A stretch of 64,000 nucleotides of DNA, taken from assembly GCA_946699065.1 (NCBI GenBank), contig CAMPDV010000302.1:62001-126000 (forward strand), given 5' to 3'. The number at the start of each line of letters is the position of its first letter. Position 1 is the stretch's first letter. Below the pieces are notes generated by a model. It was not told the DNA's origin. It searched no databases and worked only from the letters and a program-made list of their open reading frames with translations. The translations under genes and the position numbers were made by a program. The DNA comes from Loxodes magnus. Its lineage: Eukaryota; Ciliophora; Karyorelictea; Loxodida; Loxodidae. This document shows positions 1-14,117 of this stretch, in pieces.

Positions 1-655
1 TGTTAAATATATAGCCATAATTCATTTTGTATCTATTTCATTTTATAATCGATATGAAGATAGTTAAATACAAATAACTAGCGTCTACTAGTTATAATCT
101 TTTAAAAAGGTAAAATATTTTTTGCAAATAAGCTATAAAATTAATTTTAAAGCTTATCTAAAAGCATATTACAAAGTGAGTATTTTTAAGATATTAAAAG
201 ATAAAAATTGAAGATCTAAAGGGGTTTATTAAAATAAATAGACTTAGAATAATTTTATATTAGTTTCACTTATAGCAAGAATCTAGCATTATTCTAAGAC
301 TTAACTTCATCATTAAGTTAAATTATTTATAAGTTAAGAGGGATATTTGCTTTAAGTGCCATTTATTCAATTTACTTTCTAGATTTATTTTAAATTATAC
401 ATCTAATTACATTAAAAAGAGAGCATGTAATAGATTTTATACTTGCTAGATATTAAATATATTTAGCTATATTGTTATACAAGAAACTAATAATAGTAAA
501 AAGCAAGGTTAGTAGTTATTATATGTGGTTGAAGATAGTTAACCTTAAAATATTTTGGTATGAGTCTAGTAAGTGATAGTTATGAGGATTATAGTTAAAA
601 AAATTTAGTGCTTTTTTTATTGAAAATATCAAGATAATTTAAATTATTAATAACC
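1..655. other. AT-rich upstream region, no gene recognised
   Basis: AT-rich sequence ahead of the first kinase gene. I see no homology-supported reading frame, RNA gene or repeat in it. It presumably contains the promoter and 5' leader of the gene at 656, but no promoter motif can be named. Confidence 0.5.
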
Positions 656-1761
<1,106 letters not shown>

Positions 1762-2246
1762 TAAGCATTTAATTAAATCTTGCTTCCCTCATTTCTTTTT
1801 ATTCTACCTTTATTAAGCCTCTGAATCTTTTTCACTAATTTAATATCTTACATATGAGTATTAATTAAATATAGCTCTGCTTTATTTACTTTGATGGAAT
1901 ACTTTCTTTTCTAATTAATAAATATTTAAAAATTTATATACTTCAAAGAATATTCAAGCGAAGTATATCTCTAATTTTCTAAAGAAAATGATATTTCTAA
2001 AACTATTTTCATAATTATTGTAATATTTGTTCTATTTTAAATTTATTGAAAAGGATTTAATATGAAAGGAAGAGACTGCATCATCAAAATGTTAGTGGGA
2101 TGCTTTATTTTTTAATATAAGTGACCAAGCTTTATAGACAGTGTAGTTAGTACTGTTTAATATAGTACACCGTAGTGCTTATTCTTTATTAATTTTTATC
2201 CTTTATTATCTATCTTAGCTTAAAAATTTAATCTTTAGCATAAAAT

Positions 2247-3944
2247 AATGAAGCGGAACAAAAACCCCCTATATAATTTGAATTCCATATGTATAAGGAG
2301 CATTAAAGAAACTATTAAGAAATCTTAGCAAAAATAAGTGGAGACATTCAAAAACGTGAGGAATATTTAACTTAGGATTAAATCCATTAGAAACAGCTAG
2401 CGAAATAAATAACTAAATACTGATAAATTTTCCAAATGTACAAATGAAATAGCTCCTTCTATTCTATCCAATGGAATGTATTAGACAGATGAAGGATGAT
2501 AAAAACTGGACCAAATTAAAATTTCTCATAAAAGAAAAAATATTTAAATTGCTCAAAATTAATATTTTTGGAAAAAGATAAAAAGGAAATAGATATGAAG
2601 CTATTCTTGCATTGATCAGGTTTTCTTCAAGAAGATATTATTGAGAGAAAATTAATGAGAATTATTAATGATAAAGATATTCTTATTTATCTAGCTTAAA
2701 AAGAAGTAGAATTATATGCAAGAGTATCTAAAGCGGTAATATTTGAGGTTCATTATGTACAGATGGCTGCAATATCAATCCAGAAGTTGATCATGAGTAA
2801 AAGGAAAACTAGCAAGAACAGGTAATAAAATAGAGATGTTCTTAGAATTCAATCAAATTAGATAGAAATAATTTACATTTTACAGGATATGAATGAGGAT
2901 GTTTTAGTAATATGAGTGGTGAATTTACCTCCTTAATTTTAATATGAAATTGTTAAACTTTGTAAATATCTTAACAAAGAAGTTATATTCATAGAAATAA
3001 ACTAGGATATCTTTAAATAAAACTTAGTTATTGTTTTCATCTAAAACTTAATAAATAAAAAATGTATTTATAATATAAAAAGCAACTCTTAAAGATATTG
3101 ATCTTGCTTAGATAAAAAATACTAAGTAGGAATATTTTCATCTATATTAAAAGCTATAGCAAAGTCCTTATTCTTTAATTTAAAGAGTTATAGAAAGTTT
3201 TTTTAGAATAACCAAGAAGTTAATTTATATTTAACTAAGTGACCTCATATGTGTAGAATAGCAATTTCAGAGAAAAAAGAAAAATATAAGAAAAATAGTT
3301 AAGATTTAATTTACTAAAATGTTAGCCTTAAAATATACTTTAGAGCTTTGAATAGAATTGAGTATCTCAAGGTTCGCCCTTTAAAATTTAAACTTTAGCT
3401 TCACAAATATTCAGTCAAATCTAGTTTATTTTAATTTAATTTGTGCTTTTATTTTATCTCTATGAGATATCTGATTATTATGCAACTTTAAAACAAAAAA
3501 GATATATAAGCTTATATAAATAGAAGAAGGTAGTTGATATATTTAAAAGATTTTTAAGCTAAAAAAGAAATATAAAATCATATGGCACAAATATAATACA
3601 GGGGCTCAATCTAAACGTTATTTAAATCTGAAAGGATACACTTAATAGAAAATAAAAAAGTATAATACTAAAATGATGAAACTAAATAAATATTTTGGAT
3701 ATAATTATAACATATTGATGAACTAGCAAGATGGTATATTTGCAAGTAAATATATAACTAAAAAAAGGAGCTAAATCATTATCTAGCTTTATTTTCATAA
3801 TATATCAGTGAAAATAAAAACTCTAATGAATATAAAATCCTTAAATTACTTATTTTAGCATCTCTCTTGCTAATATACCTTAAATATCATTTGCTTTTTT
3901 CATTTTTTGAACTTTCATTTTCGTTTTAAATCCTTAAATCTTGA
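2247..3944 (+). CDS. Hypothetical protein, long single frame
   Basis: Not recognised. One frame, read with TAR=Gln and TGA=Trp, keeps a natural protein composition (many E, K, D, I, L; few runs) from about 2247 to the TGA at 3942-3944, roughly 565 residues. The N-terminal third (from EAEQKPPIQFEF, through MYKEHQRNYQEIL) is charged and helical; the middle holds mixed alpha/beta-looking stretches such as EDVLVIWVVNLPPQFQYEI. The exact start is unknown. The first in-frame ATG is at 2289, but the frame looks coding upstream of it, so an upstream mini-exon is possible. The last about 30 codons are leucine/phenylalanine-rich and may lie beyond the true end. Because frames without stops are common under this code, support is compositional only. 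Confidence 0.42.
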
Positions 3945-6385
3945 ATTTCCTATCTTCAAACATGCAATTAGATACTTTTACTCATCAATTATCTTCAATC
4001 CTATTTCAACTTAATCTATTATTGTCTTCAAGTTTCTTGTTTTATATGCTTAATAAAAAAATCTACATTAAAAGTTGAAAAATATTCCTTGAATTGGATT
4101 TATTGGAGTAATAGATAAAGGTTTTATTAAGATATAAGGGAATTATTGATATATATTAGTTAAATTTAAATTAAGGAGATAGTCTATCTGGAAATATTTA
4201 ATCCTCAAATTAATAATTTGGCATTGGTACTTTTGTGTTTAAAGTTATTCGATCTTCTTTATAAAAAAAGAGTAAAATCGGAGTAAAATAGGTCACAATA
4301 AACAATAAAAGCAGATTCTTCATTCACAGTCTCACAAAGCTCAATGTATTCATCAATTTAACCTTAAATTGTTTGATTTAAACTTTTAGAAATTTTATTA
4401 AGAGAATTGCAAAAAATATGTCAGCTAAGCAAAGAAAAACTCCTTTTAAACCTTAAGAGTCAAAAACCTATTTAATCAACCTTTTGCTATCAATATCTGC
4501 TTATAAGTCGAAAAAATGAAAGGAGCCATAGGTATTATAATTAAAACTAGGACAATAATAAAGTTTTTTGTGATATTTAATTTAAGTTTTTACTTAGATA
4601 ATACTCTCTAATACTTTGCTTATTTAATAATTATCTAATTAAAAGCTTTAAAGATATTCTAGTTACATAAAGACAAATATTTTAGAAAAAACTAAAATTT
4701 AAAATAAAGAGATGTAAGTGAGGCTTACATTAACCATCTAGAATAAGCATTTGGCTCCTGGTTGTCTTACAGAATTTAGCATTTAAAAATAAAAAGAAAT
4801 TTATTACAATATATCACTTTAATTTAAAAATGATTTAACATTCTTTATTTTTCTTTGCTGACGTTCGTATTTAGATCTCATTTAAGTATATCCCTTTATT
4901 TTCATTATAAAAGTCTTTGAAATATAATATTTTTCTCTTTTTTAGTTTTAAAATACTAGATCAACTAGATTTTTTAAATTTACTTTCAAACTTAAAGTTT
5001 ATAAAATAATTGCAACCTTTCAAAAGAGTGTAATTTAGCAGACTCTTTTAAGTTTATAAGTTTATCAAGCACCTTAAACATAATCTCAGTTGGAGTTATA
5101 AGAATCATTTATCATCTAAAGATTATTTTTCCATAATTATCAATTCATTAAATTAATTGTCTCTTTATATAAATGCTATACTTATAAGAATTCTTTCTCA
5201 TCACATACTAAAGCTATATCTATTTTACTTTAATTTTAGATCTTTTTTATCTAATTATATGATGCAAAGTCCTCTATTATCTCAGTCAAAATTAGCTAAT
5301 TTTATCATTAGCTTTATTAATTTTTCTTCCTAAACTATTATCTTCTGCTTTTTAATTCTTTATCAGATACTTCTCGTATTTTCCAAAATTTAATAATTAA
5401 AATTGAAAAATTCTTGATGAAATAAGAAGAGAATAGCATCAATAGACTGATTGAATATAGTAGAATACAGAATTAAGTATACTATAAGCAATCAAAGTTC
5501 CAACTAAAGAAATAAGTATTGACAATATAAATGAAGCTAATTCTGAACTTAGTCATTAATATACTAAGTATCTAATTAATATATATAGCATATCATATTC
5601 ATTTACACTCATTATTTTAATGCTTATTCAGAGTTTTTATCATTATCTCTTAAATATATTTCACTTTTAATACTCATATAAATATACCTAATTCAAAGAT
5701 TCAGATATTAGTTATACACTGATTGATTCTGCGTTAAGGAAAATGATTTTAGAAACCTGAAATCTAAGAGATATATATGAAATTATTCTATAGTAAAGTG
5801 TGCTAATATGTATAAATATCTTAAATTAAGATAATACAATTTAAAGTAGATCAGCTTAATTATTTGCAAAGCTTCACACGCTTTTCAATTTAAGTAAAAT
5901 GAACTTTAGATAATCTAGCAAAGTTAGCCATATATTAAAAAACAACAACATGTGTGAGATTATGTATTGAATATTTGTTTAATTTAAGATTAAATTAAGT
6001 AAATAACTAAAACTTAATCAGAATCATTTAAATAGCTTATATAGCCTTAGTTTTTCTAATTTGCTTATCTTCATTCTAAACACTATATTTTTATCTAAAA
6101 ACTCTTTAGATTGGTAAATTTTCTCAAGTTATAAATTTAAATAATCTGGAAAAGGGGCAGTCATAAATAAAAAAAAGTTAAAACTCATAAAATAGAAAAT
6201 AGTTAACAAATTTCTAAAAATGAACAGATGTAGTTAAAGTCTTTGCACTACAATACCTAAAATTAGATTCACCTTATTATTTAACATTCTTTTAATAAAT
6301 TATTTTTATAATTTTAATATATCTATTTAAATATAAGTCATTTATATTATAAAAAATACCTTTAATTATAAAAACATTAGTCTAC
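3945..6385. other. AT-rich interval, no supported gene
   Basis: Mostly low-complexity AT-rich sequence. Pyrimidine-rich patches (for example around 5200-5400) could be antisense exons, but no frame shows homology or a convincing composition over a useful length. Confidence 0.4.
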
Positions 6386-7354
6386 TCATTGCATCTTCTT
6401 CTATTTTCTCACACTTTCTCTTTCCTTTTTGCTTTTTTAGTCTCTTGGCCGTTTTATTTTTAATGAAAATTATTTTAATAACTCTACTTATTTTTCTAAT
6501 CGTTTATTTTTCTTCATTGTCTTAGATATTTAAATCACTGCTTCATTGTAATCTTTATCATTTTCCGTTTATTCATTTGAGAAATGAAAATGTAAGTTCT
6601 AGTTGCTTTCCTTTGGAGAAGAAATATCTGTACTTCCATCATATTTATCTTCATGTGAACTAGTTTTCTCGATATTTTCTTGAAAATCTAGGAATTATTA
6701 ACCACAGATAGATTAATTAGAGTTATGAAGGTATTACAAATTTAATTATTGCTTAGCTTTAATCTTTATATAAGTGTCTTTTTCTCCTTAATCTGTATTT
6801 TCGCATTTATATGTGCAATCAAATAATTTAAGTTCAGTTGACTCTTCTTGTTTCTTAGTGATACTTTTCTTGGTATATTTCCTTTTCCCTTCTACCTATA
6901 TAAGTTAATCAAACAACTTAAGATCAGCTTCAATCAAGTGACTGATATACTTTTTCTTTTGAGTTTTTACTTTTAGATCTTCTATTAGTTTATAGATTTT
7001 TTCGTTTAGGTTTAGAAGAAGAGAGTAATCTAATAGAGATCTTTTGAACTAAGAAAGAGCGTTTAGCATTTGTTAGTTAGCAAAAGGAATTTACTCATCA
7101 TTTAACAGGTTTTTCGCTAAGTATACAATCTCAATAACAACGCTTTGTTAAGAGTCTACTTGTTGAGAAAGTTCACGTAAGAGGTATAAAGTTTGCAAGA
7201 CACTTAAACTTTCAGATGATACTATACTAATTACTTCATCTTCGCTTATGTTTAGTTCTTCTACCTTTTGCTTATAATTGATAAAGAAGCTGCTAATGAG
7301 TTATCTCTGCTCATTAGAAATAACCAGAGTGTCTATTTCTGTTTCCTATATCAT
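6386..7354 (-). CDS. Hypothetical helical protein, 322 aa
   Basis: Not recognised. From the ATG at 7354 a single frame of 323 codons runs to a TGA at 6386-6388 with no internal TGA; TAA/TAG supply the glutamines. The first 150 residues look all-helical (SLSVLQTLYLLRELSQQV and similar). Lysine-rich segments follow (KVKTQKKKY, KRKYTKKS), then an acidic Ser/Asp/Asn-rich stretch. The C-terminus is strongly basic (KIKRPRDQKSKKERE) and could bind nucleic acid or act as a nuclear localisation signal; that is inference. It lies head-to-head with the gene starting near 7465, and the roughly 110 bp between them would be a shared promoter region. Confidence 0.6.
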
Positions 7355-7464
7355 TTTATAGCGATATTGCGTATTCCATGCTTATATATATAAAAAATGA
7401 GCATAAATGATTCTAATATCGTCTCTTCATATTTTTATTTCTTTTTATAGATGATATAATAAAA

Positions 7465-8163
7465 GGGAAAGGCTTATAAATTGAATATTCATAATATTCA
7501 TTATTTAATTCTAACAAATCCCCATAACCAATCTCATATAGACTATTAGAGGCAACTAAAAGAAATCCTATAATTAACCAAGTAGCTTTAGCATTACATG
7601 CACATAACCAATTCTCTAAGATTAAGCAAAACAGTAATGAACTGTATAGCTTACTCTCTAGTGTTTGGTAAGTTTAAGCAATAATTAAAAGATTTAGCGT
7701 AGTAAATTGTAGGAGACTGCTATGTCTTTATAAGGATATGGAGAAAATCTTGCTTAGAAGTTGCTTCAAACGATAATAAATATCACTATTATATATCTAA
7801 AGACTAAGAAGGAAGAGAAAGATAAATGGTAAGCTAGTAATAGGTTTAGATAAATATCAAAGTATAGATAAAAGAAGGAAAGGAACTGTACGAGAAGAGA
7901 GAATGCAGAATCAGATTTATTAAAATGATTAAGTTTAAATTCCAAAAATAGCTTTAAATAATAGCTATTAGAGTAGGTAGGCTAAACTAAAACAATATAG
8001 CGAAAGAAAGTTAGGCTGGAACAAAAAATAGATTTCCTAGCTGATTTTTTAATGAAATCTATAAGAAAGGAGAGTAACTTAGATAGAATACTTGAATTAT
8101 ATTATTTGGCAATTAAAATATGAATAAAGGTTAGAATTAAAAAGGAGATAGATGAATTAATGA
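7465..8163 (+). CDS. Hypothetical basic protein (start uncertain)
   Basis: Not recognised. A frame passing through LLEATKRNPIINQVALALHA (near 7540-7600) keeps a natural, basic, helix-rich composition (RLRRKRK, DKRRKGTVREER, SERKLGWNKK) to the TGA at 8161-8163. There is no ATG at the left end in this frame, so either a 5' mini-exon is missed or the true start is the in-frame ATG near 7735. A competing frame from an ATG at 7452 also stays open but looks less protein-like. Divergently arranged with the minus-strand gene ending at 7354. Confidence 0.35.
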
Positions 8164-9167
8164 TTTGAAGGATATAAAATCTTAATTTAATTATAAGTTT
8201 AAAGTTACTAATGAATCATTACATAGTTGCTTTAGATAAATTTATTATTGCTAGTAAATTTAATTATTTATTTTCTAGCTTACTTCTAAACTATTTCATT
8301 TAAGTATATCTAAGCCAACACTTTAAATAATAAGTTTAAAATGCTTTATGAGTTTATCTTAAATTATACTAATTTAAAGTAACTAAAGTAAATCAAACAA
8401 GTAAAGAAGAATAAAAATAGAATTAGAAGCTAAAATATATAAAAGGGAAGATATTAATAGAATTATAAAAACTCATATAGTTTGCTAGAGTAATCCATAA
8501 AATTAAATAATAAAGAGAAAAAGAAGGAAAGTATAAAGTAATAGAATTCAATTATCTAGAAAGAAGAACTTAGTTTATAATAATCAAATAACTAGATATA
8601 ATAAATACCAACTATCAATTATATACTAAATAAATTAAATTATTCTTTTAATTAATAAATCAGTGTTAAAGTAAAAAAGCATTTGCCTAGGTTTAAAATA
8701 CATTTGTATGGATTCTTAAAACTAACTTATATAATAATATAAAACTTAGAATTTTAAAGTATAATATAATAAATTAAAGCATAGCTAAAATATTAATAAT
8801 ATGAGTAATAAAAGAGATTACTCTAACTTTAATACTAGCAATATAATTATTAATCTAAGGAATATTAGTATGTTTACCTAAATAAGTTTAATTTATAATA
8901 TTAGTTAATAAACTTACCATTACTAGAAGTTAATTTATCTAGAGGATTGTTTAAAATATTACTATTATAATACTTTAACTTTATAAATAAGATTATTTAG
9001 CTATTTCTATTATTGTTGCTTCCTATACTTTACATTCCTCTAAGTAATTGATGTCTATCTAAACAGTAACTTAATCAAGTAAGCTTTATGGTTTGCTTTT
9101 AATATTTAATATAAAACATTAGATTGAGAAATTAATAAAAATGCTATAGTTAATGTGTGATCACTTC
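8164..9167. other. AT-rich interval, no supported gene
   Basis: Low-complexity AT-rich DNA between a plus-strand gene end and the 3' end of the minus-strand membrane-protein gene. I see no RNA gene or repeat in it. Confidence 0.4.
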
Positions 9168-10977
9168 TCAATCCATGCTTGTCAAATTTTGGTTTAGTCT
9201 TTTCTTTAGAACAGTCTTTTATAGAATGAATATTATTGCTGTCAGAAATGTTTATATTCAGAGGTAAATACATATCCCATCCAGTATTTTTTCCACTTCC
9301 CAGTCGTTACATTTAAAGTCATCTTCATCCCATATTATGGATGATGCTACTATGCATCAAATTATCATTAATCTAAATAATTACTTACACTGCGAAAAAA
9401 GTTCAAAGCATCCAGCAAATATTTCCATACTTTTTTCATTTTCTTAAATCCTATTTGAAAAATCTCTATGTTTTATGTCACCAGAAAGTGAGACATTGCA
9501 ACAAAGAAAAAATTAAATCTATAAAGAAGAAAAAAACAAGTCAACTCTATATAAAATCTGAAACATCTGACTCTGAATTGTTGCTCCTTTTTTTGCAGTT
9601 CCCTTCGTAACTTAGAGCAATAACTGCCATCCACACAAATACAAAATCGAATAAAATTAAAGCTATACGAGTTGCCTCAAATATTCAATGAAAATCAATT
9701 TTGGGATTTATTACCTCTGGCTGTATTTATCTTTCTGTCCTTTAAGTTTCTAAAGGAAGGTCTAGCTTATTTTATACCTTTTAAGTTTCATCTTACTCAG
9801 AAGTCTATAATTTTATATCTTTCTCCTGCTAATTTTATCATTATTAAGTACTTAAGGATTAGCTGTTAGTAGAAAATTAAGTATTAGTGAAAGCATTACC
9901 TTCAGAATTAGATTTTTTTGAATTCTGACTCTAGATTAAATTAGTCTATTACTATTTAAATTACTTAGTAGGATTAAAATTACTTTCTTCTAACTGAATT
10001 TCAGATAAATTTTTATGGTGTTGGTGAACATTTTATTTTGAGTCTATTTTAGTATTTATTTTCTGGTTATAGAATAAATTTTAATTAGATATTTCTATAT
10101 TCTATTTTTAGTCTTCTTTTTCAGATTTATTTTCTAATTATAAGATAACTTGATCTGCATCTAATTTTATTTCCTGCAAACTAGACTCTTGGCGTTTCTA
10201 GTGTTTTGCTTTAGTTAATTTTTGTTTTTTGTTTTTTGTTTTTTTTGTAGAAGATTTATTTAAAACTTCTTTGGAAGTTAATTAAGGTTCATGCTATATA
10301 TAATTTTATTACTCTTAGCTTTTATCTTGAAAAGATAAAATATTAATTTGATCTGAATTACTTAATTACTCATTTTCCTATTAGATAGTAAAGGTTGATT
10401 ACTAAATGATGTCTTTAGTATTTTATTGATTTATTGTAGTTTTAGGTTTAAAAATTTAATTTTTCTTTTATTATTCTTCATTTTATTAAATAAGATTAAA
10501 TGGGTCCTTTGAAATTGGTAGTGGCTAAAATTATTAGTTTGACAATTTGCTTTACTCTTCAGCTAAAGGAAATTAGGATTAAGTGTTTTCTTCATTCTAT
10601 TTAGTTTATTTTATTTGGGAGTTAGCAGGAATTTATGTATTTTAAAAGTCTCATTGCTGGTTTTATCAATCCTAAGAGATAGGATCAACTATTTCTTCTT
10701 CTTTGAATTCTTTCATTTAACTCAATGGAATTAATAAAGGAAAATAGTCATTATCTTCATTATAGATTTGATAGTCTTAGTTATCAATAAGTTACTATTG
10801 TTCTTTATTAGGCTATTAAATTGCCTCTTTAGTATCTGATCATGCTTATTAAATTCCCTTTTTCTATATTTTTGGCTCTTCATCTTCTTCCTTTTTATTG
10901 ATATAAGAAAACAAAACTCCATACTAAGCTAGTAATTAGGCAGTTTCTAGTCACTCCTATCTATCACCTAAGTCCAT
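9168..10977 (-). CDS. Glutamine-rich four-span membrane protein
   Basis: 591 aa encoded in three exons (10977-9482, 9465-9391, 9372-9168) separated by introns of 16 nt (9466-9481) and 18 nt (9373-9390). Exon lengths add up exactly to 592 codons, ending on TGA. The start MDLGDRQEWLETAQLL is the first ATG of the frame. Residues 1 to about 420 are hydrophilic and Gln/Asn/Lys/Glu-rich, with a basic stretch (STKKTKNKKQKLTKAKHQKR); nearly all Gln are TAA or TAG. The C-terminal about 170 residues hold four hydrophobic segments: RIALILFDFVFVWMAVIAL; LVFFFFIDLIFSLLQCLTFW; FELFSQLMIIWCIVASSIIW; YLWIQTFLTAIIFIL. Several TGA codons lie in frame as Trp. The family is not recognised; the tetraspan tail suggests a membrane anchor with a long disordered cytosolic arm. 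Confidence 0.78.
9373..9390 (-). other. 18-nt spliceosomal intron
   Basis: GTGTAAGTAATTATTTAG on the minus strand. Removing it creates an uninterrupted hydrophobic third membrane span, and the total exon length then divides by three up to the terminal TGA. Confidence 0.7.
9466..9481 (-). other. 16-nt spliceosomal intron
   Basis: GTGACATAAAACATAG on the minus strand. Splicing joins TG|A (read as Trp) and links transmembrane segment 2 to the loop before segment 3. Confidence 0.7.
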
Positions 10978-11162
10978 TATAATAATTAGTAAAATAAATT
11001 TAAAGCTAAATAAAAGTATCTATGCTTAAATATCTCTTAACTATTTAAAATAAGCTAGCTATAAAACTAACCAGTGTACCCTTATACCTTTATAAATACC
11101 TTTATATATTCAATCTTTTATATCTATTTTCTTATCATTTCCTTCCCTTTATTTTCATATTT

Positions 11163-11562
11163 ATGCATAAATTATACATTTTCTTCATTATAATTAGTTA
11201 TAAAGACTACAAAGCAGGATCCAACGAGCTTACTTTAACTTATAATCGGTTATCAAGAGGACAAAAATAAAAACTTGATTTAGCAGCTTTATAACAATTC
11301 TAAGAAATGAGGAAAGAAACTTTCGAAGTACTGAGAAAAGACTAACAAAGAGCTTAGCTATCTAAAGACAAATGAAAGAGTTGAAAAGTAATAGATAGAT
11401 AATAGAATTCTACTGTTTTAAAAATACCTAATGATGGAGATTGATTCTAATTATTAAGATCAGGACATAATGAATCTATTGGAAGAAGAATTAAAATAAA
11501 TGGATTTAAATTAGAAGATTCTGGTAAGATAAAATAATTTCCAAGAATACTCTCATTTTTGA
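11163..11562 (+). CDS. Small hypothetical protein (uncertain)
   Basis: Not recognised. ATG at 11163 opens a frame with a signal-like hydrophobic start (YIFFIII). A helical charged middle (LDLAALQQFQEMRKETFEVL) follows, then a stretch NSTVLKIPNDGDWFQLLRSG. A consensus intron GTAAG...CCAAG (22 nt, 11524-11545) would give 125 aa ending at the TGA 11560-11562. If that TGA is Trp or the intron is not used, the frame continues. Alternative frames over the same bases also look plausible, so the model is weak. It would be convergent with the minus-strand gene at 11662-12333. Confidence 0.3.
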
Positions 11563-11661
11563 TTCTCTCTTAATTTGTGGTCAACCTATCAATGGTGAAA
11601 CCACATAAATAAATTCATTCATTCGTATGGTTTTATAAGCGGATAATCAATTAAACAGCAA

Positions 11662-12333
11662 TCATATTGTAGGTATGATTTTAATGTAGTAAAGTATTTT
11701 ATCTTTGAATATACATTATGGTGATCTTAATTTATGTGCTTATAATATATTACTAGAAGCTTTATTACCTAACTTAAAAATTGATAAAGCTAATTGTAAC
11801 TTAAAATATAGTAATTTGGTAATAGGTAATTTTACCTTAAATTATATAGAGTTTATTCTATTTATCTTTAAAAAAGGTTTCTTTATTTAGTTTTATTCTT
11901 TCAGAATAATGAGAATCAGATTAAGTTAACTTTTTATTTTATCTATTAATTAGCTTAATTGCCTTTAAATTTATCTATATAATAAGGTATAATTATCTAG
12001 GATATTACGCATGCTGCTATGATAGTAGCCATAGCTTCTAGTATAAAGATTTTCATAAGCTGCTTTATTTAAGTTATTATAATAATTAAATAAATAATGC
12101 TTATACTTTCCCTCTCTGATATTTAGGATAGTCTAACTACCTTTATTAGTTAATCTGATATGTATAGTTAAAAGACCTATTAATTTTAATAGCTAGATTA
12201 GTTTTTTTACAGATTTAGAAAGCTGTTCATTTAATAAATTAGCTAGATATATAAATATCCTAGTTTCATAATATAAGCACTTTCTTCATATTAAAGCATC
12301 ATAACTATCATTATTTTAACTTAAAGCATTCAT
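11662..12333 (-). CDS. Hypothetical protein downstream of copine
   Basis: Not recognised. From ATG 12333 the frame reads natural protein sequence: DALIWRKCLYYETRIFIYLA, then EGKYKHYLFNYYNNLNKAAY, SYGYYHSSMRNILDNYTLLY and a helical QRQLSQLIDKIKSQL. It can run to the TGA at 11662-11664 (223 aa). The last 80 codons are less convincing, because a plus-strand frame also looks coding there. Residues upstream of the ATG (KRASIVFNKEELNQN) look coding too, so the true start may lie near 12400 with a short intron. It is on the same strand as the copine gene, about 195 bp downstream of it. Confidence 0.42.
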
Positions 12334-12527
12334 ATTTTAATTTAATTCCTCTTTATTGAATACAATGCTAGCCCTTTTCTTTTATATTTTAGGATTGCAA
12401 TTAAAAGAAAATTAGATAAGAGTTTTGAGCAAAGATATAAATAAGCTGAAATAGGTTAAATGATAAGAAATTAGATACTTATTATATAAACATAATAAAA
12501 ATTGCTATAAGAAAGTTAAGAATTCCT

Positions 12528-14117
12528 TCACTGAGTCACTACCTGATTCAGCTGAATAACTTGTCTAGGTAGTGGCTATATTCCACAACTTTTCATAAAA
12601 CCAGTCAATTGTTTTGGTACTTCTGCTAGCACTTATTTGGCTAACATTGTAGCATTTCCTTGTAAATTTCTAAAAGGTACAAATTGAACAATGTCCCTCA
12701 CAGCACTGTTTCCGTTTTAATCAGTTAATAAACCTTTGTCACTATCTAATTATTCCATTAGAGAAAAGTTAGCTGATCCGACTCCTACAATTATAATAGA
12801 AACAGGAAGTCTACTAGCTTGGACAATCAATTATTTAACTTCTTTCATATCATGAATTTCTCCATCAGTTATAATTAGGAGAACATTATAGCTCTAGCAG
12901 CCAGGTGCCCAAGGAGATGAACCTATTCTAATTGTTTCCTTTAGAATTTAGGAGAATAAAGTAGGACCTGAAAATTAAAGATCAGGTAGTTTACTTCTAT
13001 AAATATCCAAAATCCCTTTAACACCAACAACAAACGGATTTTAAGCATCGTAAGTTAAAGGAAAACAGTGAGAAACATCGGATCCTTTTACTTAGCATCC
13101 AAAACCCCACACAGGGAAGTAACGGTCACAATCATAATATTCTAAAATGCCACCTATGGACATTATTGCTCTTTCATACTCGTTTGGAGCATTTGGATTC
13201 AAGAAGTGCAATGATTAAGGGTTATTCTATCTTCCATTTGATCCTGTATAATCAATTGCAACCATGAAGTTTAAGAAGCAATTTCCTTAAATAAAATCAA
13301 GAAAATTCGGCTCATGATAGATTATTGCTTCTTCTATATGAAGAATTCCAGACTATTTCTTTATTTTGAATCTATGATCTTTTATTTCTAAAACTGGCTT
13401 TTTTAGCAGTTCATTTAGGTTTGTTTAAATTTCTCCAATATAATCATGCTTTCCATTACTATTATAATTTGATATTTGCAGTCTTAGTGGTCTATAAATA
13501 TCACTGTTGCATAGATGTCTCATTGTTGTATTAAAAGGTTTCCAAACAGGATTTAAGTTATCATCTATATGCTCAGTTTCATGAATTTTGTCCCATGTCA
13601 TATCTTCTCTAGCTCTGAAAATTGCCAAAAAAGGATTACTTTTTGAAAAGAAATTTTTATCCGTAACTTTAGTAGCTTTAATACTAAAAGTAACTAAATC
13701 ATTTCCATTTGAAGATGTGGCACTCTCACCTCGTAAAATTAATTTGCCTTGAATTTGATTTCCGTTTTTATCTGTTAAATCCAAAATTACAGTTGAGTTT
13801 TTAGCTCCCATTATTTGACCAACAGAAGTAAAAGCTTATCCTAAAAGTTCTTTACTAGTTCCATCAATGTCATAAATGATGAAATGTAACTTTTATTCCA
13901 CTTCAAATTGATAATTAACAACTAGCGTTTAGGAAAAATCCGGATTTAGATTATTTTAAACATGCTCAGTTTATCCTATTGGACACCATAGGCCTTAAAA
14001 ATCCATGATATTGCAGAAAACCTGTGGATCAGATTTGGAGCAGATATCTTTATCTTTTAAGTTTCTGCAACTAATGAAAATTTCAACTTATAACTAGGCG
14101 TCTTGATCAGACTGCAT
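12528..14117 (-). CDS. Copine (C2-C2-vWA calcium-dependent phospholipid-binding protein)
   Basis: Intact single-exon gene of 529 aa, the usual copine length, from ATG 14117 to TGA 12528-12530. Copines bind membrane phospholipids through two C2 domains when calcium rises and recruit partners through a vWA-like (copine) domain at the plasma membrane. C2A, about res. 10-130: ISCRNLKDKDICSKSDPQ and QNNLNPDF. C2B, about 135-260: KATKVTDKNFFSKSNPF and DDNLNPVWKPF; the SD of the first calcium loop is SN here. Copine domain, about 290-510: MIDAS-like DYTGS after MVAI, FPVWGFG, a GPT segment, LLIITDGEI, and the C-terminal hallmark LAKQVLAEVPKQLTGFM. Gln is frequently TAA/TAG; no in-frame TGA occurs before the stop. 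Assignment is secure. Confidence 0.96.

Noticed and set aside
3805-4068. Minus-strand frame of 87 codons with NKKLEDNN and MKVQKMKKANDIQGIL
   Set aside because: Reads like protein but overlaps the end of the better-supported plus-strand frame, and it needs three TGA as Trp in 88 codons.
11700-12470. Long leucine/phenylalanine-rich plus-strand frame running opposite the 11662-12333 gene
   Set aside because: Typical antisense composition; the minus strand gives the more natural protein over most of the stretch. The overlap at 11660-11900 remains ambiguous.
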